Shown piece by piece: positions 59,639 to 64,000 of a stretch of DNA of 64,000 bases; position 1 is the stretch's first letter; each line of letters opens with the position of its first letter. A program made the translations under genes and the position numbers. The notes under the pieces were generated by a model. The model was not told the DNA's origin. It worked only from the letters and a program-made list of their open reading frames with translations, and searched no databases. The DNA comes from Actinomadura barringtoniae (GTDB taxonomy: Bacteria; Actinomycetota; Actinomycetes; Streptosporangiales; Streptosporangiaceae), in contig NZ_JAGEOJ010000018.1 of NCBI RefSeq assembly GCF_017573505.1, positions 174,151 through 238,150 of the forward strand, written 5' to 3'.

Positions 59639-59673
59639 GAGTCAGACCGCCCCCGCCGACTTACGCTCGCCGT

Positions 59674-60798
59674 GTGGCACTGGACCTGTCTTCGCGATTC
59701 ACCAGCAAGCTCCATTCCGAGCGAGTGGCGGCGCAGCTCGGCATATGGCTCGGGATCAGCTTCACGATCGCCTTTGTGACGGGCCTCTTCAGCCATTTCA
59801 TGCAGCATCCCCCGTCCTGGCTCCTGTGGCCGTCCCGCCCGGTCAACCTCTACCGCTTCACCCAGGGCCTGCACGTCATCGGCGGTATCGCCACGATCCC
59901 GCTACTCCTGGCCAAACTGTGGACGGTCTATCCCAGGCTGTGGCAATGGCCGCCGTTCCGTTCCATCGGCCACGCCACCGAACGCGGCCTCGTGGCGCTC
60001 CTGGTCGCCGGATCGCTCTTCCAGGTAGTCACCGGCGTGACCAACATCGCCTATTGGTACGTGTGGCCGTTCGTCTTCACCAATGCGCATTACTGGACCG
60101 CCTACATCCTGGTCGGCGCACTGATCATTCACGTGGCCAACGAATGGGCGAAGGTAAAACGCCACGCACTTCCCACCCGCGTCAGAATCCCACCGGAACC
60201 ACCCGCCGACGCACGCTCCCGCCGCCGCTTCCTGACGACCGTGGCCGCCGCATCCGGAATCGCCGCGCTAGTCACCGTGGGCGAGACGTACAAACCCCTC
60301 TCCCGCTTGGCGCTCCTGGCCCCGCGCAACCCCGACAAGGGCCCGCAAGGCCTCCCCGTCAACCGTTCCGCCGCAGCCGCAGGCATCACCGTCAACGCCG
60401 ACTACCGCCTCCTCATCACCGGCTCCGTCCGTAATCAGCTCTCGTTCACCTACGAAGACCTGCTCAAGCTCCCGCAGCACACCGTGCGCCTCCCGATCGC
60501 CTGCGTAGAAGGCTGGAGCTACGACGCCGAATGGACCGGCATCCGCCTCAAAGACCTGATGGCTCAAGCCGGAGTGCCCTCAGACGCGACACTCTCCGTC
60601 GAATCCCTGCAGCGCTACGGCGCGTACGGCGTCAGCGAGGTGAAACCGCCCCACTGGCACGACCCCCTCACCCTCCTAGCCATCAAGGTCAACGGCGAGA
60701 CACTCCACCCCGACCACGGCTACCCGGTGCGCCTGATCGCGCCCAACCGCCCCGGCGTCATGCAGACCAAATGGGTGACCAAGGTGGTCGCGTCATGA
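59674..60798 (+). CDS. Cytochrome b561-like/YedY-like molybdopterin oxidoreductase fusion
   Basis: 374 residues from GTG 59674, seven bases after TACGCT (leaderless). Residues 18-160 form four membrane helices with histidines 67, 100, 139 and 153 as likely heme-b ligands (His139 and His153 are 14 apart). A twin-arginine-like motif SRRRFLTTVAAASG (182-195) and a fifth helix follow. Residues 240-374 are a sulfite-oxidase-fold molybdopterin domain with Mo-ligand Cys277 in IACVEGWSYD. The order implies electron transfer between the quinone pool, heme and an extracytoplasmic Mo centre. Its stop overlaps the next start. Confidence 0.85.
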   Translation: MALDLSSRFTSKLHSERVAAQLGIWLGISFTIAFVTGLFSHFMQHPPSWLLWPSRPVNLYRFTQGLHVIGGIATIPLLLAKLWTVYPRLWQWPPFRSIGHATERGLVALLVAGSLFQVVTGVTNIAYWYVWPFVFTNAHYWTAYILVGALIIHVANEWAKVKRHALPTRVRIPPEPPADARSRRRFLTTVAAASGIAALVTVGETYKPLSRLALLAPRNPDKGPQGLPVNRSAAAAGITVNADYRLLITGSVRNQLSFTYEDLLKLPQHTVRLPIACVEGWSYDAEWTGIRLKDLMAQAGVPSDATLSVESLQRYGAYGVSEVKPPHWHDPLTLLAIKVNGETLHPDHGYPVRLIAPNRPGVMQTKWVTKVVAS

Positions 60799-61196
60799 AA
60801 TGGCCCGCCTACTCCATCGGAGCCATGGCCATCGCCTACGGCGCCTACGGAATCGCCTCACAAGCAGACAAGACCCACCCGTTCTCCTACCTGCTCTGGC
60901 TGGCAGGCTCAGTAGCCCTACACGACGCCCTCATAGCCCCTGTCGTCCTACTCGCCGGTGCCCTGACAGGCCTGCTCAAAGAGTCATTCAGAACCCCCCT
61001 CCGCACAGCCCTGGCCCTGGCCGCCGTCACCACCCTCGTGACGCTCCCCACCCTCCTCGCCTTCGGCCGCCGCAAGGACAACCCGTCGATCCTGCCGCTG
61101 GACTACCCCCGCGGCCTCCTGATCGTGCTGGCCGTGATCGCCGCCACCACATTGATCGTCTCCGTCCTCTCGCGGCGCCGCGCCCGATCCGGATAG
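60795..61196 (+). CDS. Small membrane partner of the molybdoenzyme
   Basis: 133 residues from ATG 60795, overlapping the molybdoenzyme stop (ATGA). Four membrane helices; the sequence SYLLWLAGSVALHDALIAP has one histidine and an aspartate in helix 2. Family not recognised. The coupling suggests an accessory or assembly subunit of the b561-molybdoenzyme. Confidence 0.7.
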   Translation: MKWPAYSIGAMAIAYGAYGIASQADKTHPFSYLLWLAGSVALHDALIAPVVLLAGALTGLLKESFRTPLRTALALAAVTTLVTLPTLLAFGRRKDNPSILPLDYPRGLLIVLAVIAATTLIVSVLSRRRARSG

Positions 61197-61224
61197 CTTT
61201 CGCCTAAAGGCGGAAGGGACCGAG

Positions 61225-61659
61225 ATGATGTCAATGCAGGAGATCTCCGATCGGTTCGAGATCGGGGAAGTACTGGCCCGCTACGCGCTGGCCGTCGACA
61301 CCGGCCGCTGGTCCCTGCTGGACAGCGTCTTCACCCCCAACGCGGTCCTGGACTACACCTCATCGGGCGGCGCCAAGGGCTCGCTCAACGAGCTCAAGGC
61401 CTGGCTGTCGGAGATCCTGCCCACCTGGCCCGGCCGCCAGCACCTGCTCGGTGCCATGATGATCGCCTTCGACGGCGACGAAGCGGGCGTCACGGTCTCC
61501 TACACCGACACCCTCGCCCCCTCCCGCGACGCCATCAAGGCCGACGCTCCGGGCCTGGTCCGCGGCGGCGGCTGGTACCACCACAGAATGGTCCGCACCC
61601 CCGCCGGCTGGCGCAGCCGCGACGTGGTCCTGGAACAGCTATGGCGCACGATGCAGTAG
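61225..61659 (+). CDS. SnoaL-like protein (SnoaL_4 type)
   Basis: 144 residues from ATG 61225 (GGAAGGGA upstream). NTF2 fold: EIGEVLARYALAVDTGRWSLLDSVFTPNAV in parts, then DYTSSGG and WYHHRMVRTPAGWRSRDVVLEQ. This subgroup includes dehydratase- and dioxygenase-subunit-like proteins in aromatic degradation. The substrate is unknown. Its end overlaps the next gene by 19 bp. Confidence 0.78.
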   Translation: MMSMQEISDRFEIGEVLARYALAVDTGRWSLLDSVFTPNAVLDYTSSGGAKGSLNELKAWLSEILPTWPGRQHLLGAMMIAFDGDEAGVTVSYTDTLAPSRDAIKADAPGLVRGGGWYHHRMVRTPAGWRSRDVVLEQLWRTMQ

Positions 61660-62714
61660 TGGTAGCCGAACTCAGCACCATCCCCGCCGAGGTCCTGGCC
61701 GCCAAGACCTACGACCTGATGACCCACCTCCGCGCCTTCGTAGAGACCCGCACCTACCTCACTGAGGCCATCACCACCAACCTCGCGGCCGTCCCCCTCC
61801 TGGACCGCGCCCGCACCGTAGCCAAAGCCCGCCGCACCGAACACACAACAGCCCTTGCCAGGCAAGACCCCCTGATCCGAGACCTGTGCCTCTCGCCCGT
61901 CGTGCGCCTCATCGACTGGCTATGGGACGACCTGGCATACGACCTGGACCGCCTCCTCAAAGAGGCCGCCCTAGACGAGGTCAAGAAAGCCGAAGAGCCC
62001 GCCGCCACCTCGCAACACCGGCGCCCCGAATCGCCGACACCGTCGGAGGACGATCCCTTCAGCCCAACCTCGTACGCCCAGTTCAAAGAGGTGATCGCCA
62101 GGGCCCTGAAGGCTCAAGAAGCCATCGACACCGCCCTGGACAAGACGATCGCCGCCGAGCACTCCGCCCGCCGCGAGACGTTCGAGACGCTAGAGCAGAA
62201 GATCGCCGCCCTGCTGGACGACGGCGAAATCATGGACCGCGCGATCGAGGAGCAGAACGAGCGGGCAAAAGACCTGCTCACAAGCCTGAACGATCTCCGC
62301 GAGCAAGCCACCGCCATTGCCACATCCCTGACCGAGCGAATCGGCAGCGGCCTGGTCATTCCGTGTGCAGAGCACGATCACTTCGTCACAGGCCGCGGCC
62401 TGGACCAAGCGCTCAGCACGACCCTGAAAACATTCCCCAGCCACGGCGACGAGACAGGCTTCATCTGGGGATTCGCCGAAGCCCTGCAACGAGGCGTCCC
62501 CAAGCACCCAGCCCCGATCCCCGCCGACTTGGGAGAACGCCTAGCCTCCTTCGTCCACTCGCTGTCGTCATGCCAGGGCCGCTGGTCCCGCTCCGCAGTC
62601 GGAGCCCTGCACGGCCCCTCACCTCGCGTAGCGGCCCTGTGCTTGGCCGCAGAAGCAGAAGAGACCGACAGGGCACTGGCCGCCGACCTACGCAGCCTCG
62701 CGGTCAGAGACTGA
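61641..62714 (+). CDS. Unknown coiled-coil protein
   Basis: 357 residues from ATG 61641, with GGAACAG nearby; the overlap makes the exact start uncertain. Residues 145-230 are strongly helical and charged (ALKAQEAIDTALDKT, EEQNERAKDLLTSLNDLREQ), a probable coiled coil. The ends are globular, with two cysteines (CAEHDHF, SSCQGRW). I do not recognise the family. No signal or membrane helix. Possibly part of the accessory segment ending at the GntR gene. Confidence 0.6.
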   Translation: MAHDAVVVAELSTIPAEVLAAKTYDLMTHLRAFVETRTYLTEAITTNLAAVPLLDRARTVAKARRTEHTTALARQDPLIRDLCLSPVVRLIDWLWDDLAYDLDRLLKEAALDEVKKAEEPAATSQHRRPESPTPSEDDPFSPTSYAQFKEVIARALKAQEAIDTALDKTIAAEHSARRETFETLEQKIAALLDDGEIMDRAIEEQNERAKDLLTSLNDLREQATAIATSLTERIGSGLVIPCAEHDHFVTGRGLDQALSTTLKTFPSHGDETGFIWGFAEALQRGVPKHPAPIPADLGERLASFVHSLSSCQGRWSRSAVGALHGPSPRVAALCLAAEAEETDRALAADLRSLAVRD

Positions 62715-62739
62715 ACGGCTGGCCAAACGATGAGGACGT

Positions 62740-62985
62740 TCACGGAGTTTGGAGTCCGGGACCCTCATCCGCACTCGCCCCCTGTCTCCGCAGCTCCTGA
62801 ACACGGGCGGCAGCGCGCTGGATGATGTCGCCGAGCACTCGCAACTCGTCGGCTTCCTCGGGCTTCAGGCGCGACCCTTGCGAGATCGTGTTCGCCTGGT
62901 AGATGTCCATCGCTCGGTTGAACGCGGCCATCGCTTGCGCGAGGTTGTGCGTGTCCTCTGCCGACCGCCGGACGCTCTCGCCCAT
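62740..62985 (-). CDS. Small helical protein, unknown
   Basis: 81 residues from ATG 62985 with a GGGAGG ribosome site. The protein is helical and charged (DTHNLAQAMAAFNRAMDIYQ, PEEADELRVLGDIIQRAA) with a disordered Gly/Pro-rich tail. Family not recognised. It lies downstream of the anti-sigma-like fragment, and a 14-codon frame (MDSGRLIGVKLGRP) ends just before its start. Confidence 0.6.
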   Translation of the reverse strand: MGESVRRSAEDTHNLAQAMAAFNRAMDIYQANTISQGSRLKPEEADELRVLGDIIQRAAARVQELRRQGASADEGPGLQTP

Positions 62986-63034
62986 CACGGCCTCCCGAGT
63001 TTCACACCGATGAGCCGCCCGGAGTCCATGATCG

Positions 63035-63157
63035 TCACCACTCGAACTCGGCCCACATCGTCTGGCCGCCGACCACCCCGACATCGTGACCGACCTTGTC
63101 GGAGCACGCCTCCGCGAGCAGAAGCCCGCGCATTCCACAGGGCACCCCTAGAGTCAT
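63035..63157 (-). pseudogene. Remnant of an anti-sigma-type ATP-binding protein
   Basis: Forty codons from ATG 63157 end GMRGLLLAEACSDKVG...WAEFEW, the C-terminal signature (RGLLLVEALADRWG-like) of the HATPase_c anti-sigma or regulatory ATPases of actinobacteria, which normally have about 140 residues. The N-terminal ATP-binding part is missing. It lies back to back with the GntR gene and was probably cut by a rearrangement. Confidence 0.55.
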
Positions 63158-63176
63158 CAGTTCGCAACACTGGGTA

Positions 63177-63192
63177 AGCTGAGTACTCAGCT
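63177..63192. promoter_or_regulatory. 16-bp palindrome upstream of the GntR gene
   Basis: AGCTGAGTACTCAGCT is a perfect palindrome, with a half-copy GCACTCAGC at 63202-63210, 50-80 bp before the GntR start. It is a probable GntR autoregulatory site. Confidence 0.6.
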
Positions 63193-63258
63193 GCAACCTG
63201 TGCACTCAGCTTGTCAAGCTTGGGTACGAACCGTTCGTCAATGGCACCCGGAGTCACC

Positions 63259-64000
63259 GTGACCCAGCCCGCCTACCTGCGCATAGCCGATGATCTGCGC
63301 CGCCAGATCGTCGAAGGGCGGCTCGCCCCGGGGGCACGTGTACCCAGCCGTCACGCACTCGCCAGACAGCACGGCGTCTCAGACCGCGTCGCCGTCGAAG
63401 CCGTCCGGCTGCTCGTCTCCGAGGGCTACGTCGAATCCAGAAGCGGATCCGGTACCTACGTTCGCGAACGGCCATCCGTTCGGCGCCTTACCCGCTCCTG
63501 GTACCGCGAGAGCAGAGGGCGCGGCAGCTCGCCTTTTCGCGCCGACATGGAGGTTCAGGGCCGCGCGGGCAAATGGCGGTCGAGCTCCGAGACGGCCAAG
63601 GCCAGCCCTGCGATCGCGGAACGGCTCGGCATCGGCGAGGGCGACCCCGTCATGTGCACCCGGTACGTGTTCCTCGCAGACGAGCAGCCCGTCATGTCGT
63701 CCACGTCATGGGAGCCGCTGGAGCTGACCCGCGGCACCCCGATCATGTTCCCTGAGGACGGTCCGCACGCGGGCGCCGGCGTGGTCGCGCGTATGCGCGC
63801 GATCGGCGTCGACATCACCACCGCTGAGGAGATCGTCACCGCCCGGACGATCCTCGCCGCTGAGGCCGAGCTGCTCGACGAGCCGATCGGGTCGATCGTG
63901 CAGGTGATCCGGCGGACCTACCTGGGTGACCGTCCTGTCGAGACCGCGGACATCATCGTGCCCGTCGACCGCTACGAGGTCGCGTACGTCATCCCGGTCG
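63259..64000 (+). CDS. GntR-family regulator with UTRA domain (3' end outside window)
   Basis: 247 codons are visible from GTG 63259 (GGAG five bases upstream); an ATG at 63241 lacks a ribosome site. The winged HTH (AYLRIADDLRRQIVEGRLAPG, in parts, PSRHALARQHGVSDRV) covers residues 1-70. A UTRA effector domain follows with GDPVMCTRYVFLADEQPV and the late VDRYEVAYV. It is of the HutC subfamily. Relatives occur in integrative actinobacterial elements, but no integrase is in the window. Confidence 0.85.
   Translation, partial: MTQPAYLRIADDLRRQIVEGRLAPGARVPSRHALARQHGVSDRVAVEAVRLLVSEGYVESRSGSGTYVRERPSVRRLTRSWYRESRGRGSSPFRADMEVQGRAGKWRSSSETAKASPAIAERLGIGEGDPVMCTRYVFLADEQPVMSSTSWEPLELTRGTPIMFPEDGPHAGAGVVARMRAIGVDITTAEEIVTARTILAAEAELLDEPIGSIVQVIRRTYLGDRPVETADIIVPVDRYEVAYVIPV

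Noticed and set aside
63177..64000. Attachment site or proven integrative element at the right end
   Set aside because: No integrase, excisionase or tRNA is visible within the window; the GntR gene alone does not establish it.

Overview
The window is 64 kb of very GC-rich DNA with almost no non-coding space. Its gene content is that of a filamentous actinomycete: LuxR-type ATPase regulators, an ECF41 sigma factor, an XRE/MmyB-type regulator, GTG and TTG starts, leaderless promoters, and M1 and M4 exopeptidases. An order such as Streptosporangiales (Actinomadura-like) fits, but nothing here proves it. I see no rRNA, tRNA, CRISPR array or intact insertion sequence. No stretch over 300 bp lacks a gene. 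The outer genes are cut by the window ends: an ATPase regulator on the left and a GntR/UTRA regulator on the right.

0-13 kb: a quinone reductase behind a textbook SoxR-type promoter; a three-gene MacB-like efflux operon (permease, adaptor, ATPase); a NarL-type two-component system; a LysR regulator divergent from a dialkylglycine-decarboxylase-like PLP enzyme; an AraC regulator divergent from an NmrA-like protein; and an orphan cytochrome b lacking both ligands of one heme. 13-27 kb: an MFS exporter, small enzymes, and WrbA divergent from an ECF41 sigma factor, with two mirror-image ECF41-type promoters between them. TetR regulators with visible operators flank an aldo/keto reductase and a YhgE-like membrane protein. 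A DJ-1 enzyme lies divergent from a GlxA-type regulator.

27-43 kb: a MerR operon with a 19-bp-spacer promoter that abuts a 5'-truncated kinase-like gene, a YnfA exporter, a secreted FG-GAP protein, a PAS-PP2C phosphatase, an ArsR/SRPBCC pair, an FtsX-type ABC transporter, an orphan DesR-like regulator and a fused double DesK-like kinase whose first half is catalytically dead. 43-50.6 kb: two secreted metallopeptidases (M1 and M4) that share a duplicated accessory domain, followed by a large LAL regulator.

50.6-58 kb: a tightly overlapping five-gene operon (SWIM-type zinc protein, unknown 464-residue protein, VWA protein, MoxR-type AAA+ ATPase, DUF5682-like protein). This is the best candidate for an undescribed multi-protein system. 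58-64 kb: an epoxide hydrolase and a MarR regulator with three palindromic operators, a b561-like/YedY-like molybdoenzyme fusion with an internal twin-arginine motif and its small membrane partner, several unknowns, and a remnant of an anti-sigma ATPase beside the GntR gene. A redox and quinone theme recurs: SoxR-box reductase, WrbA, aldo/keto reductase, cytochrome b, molybdoenzyme.
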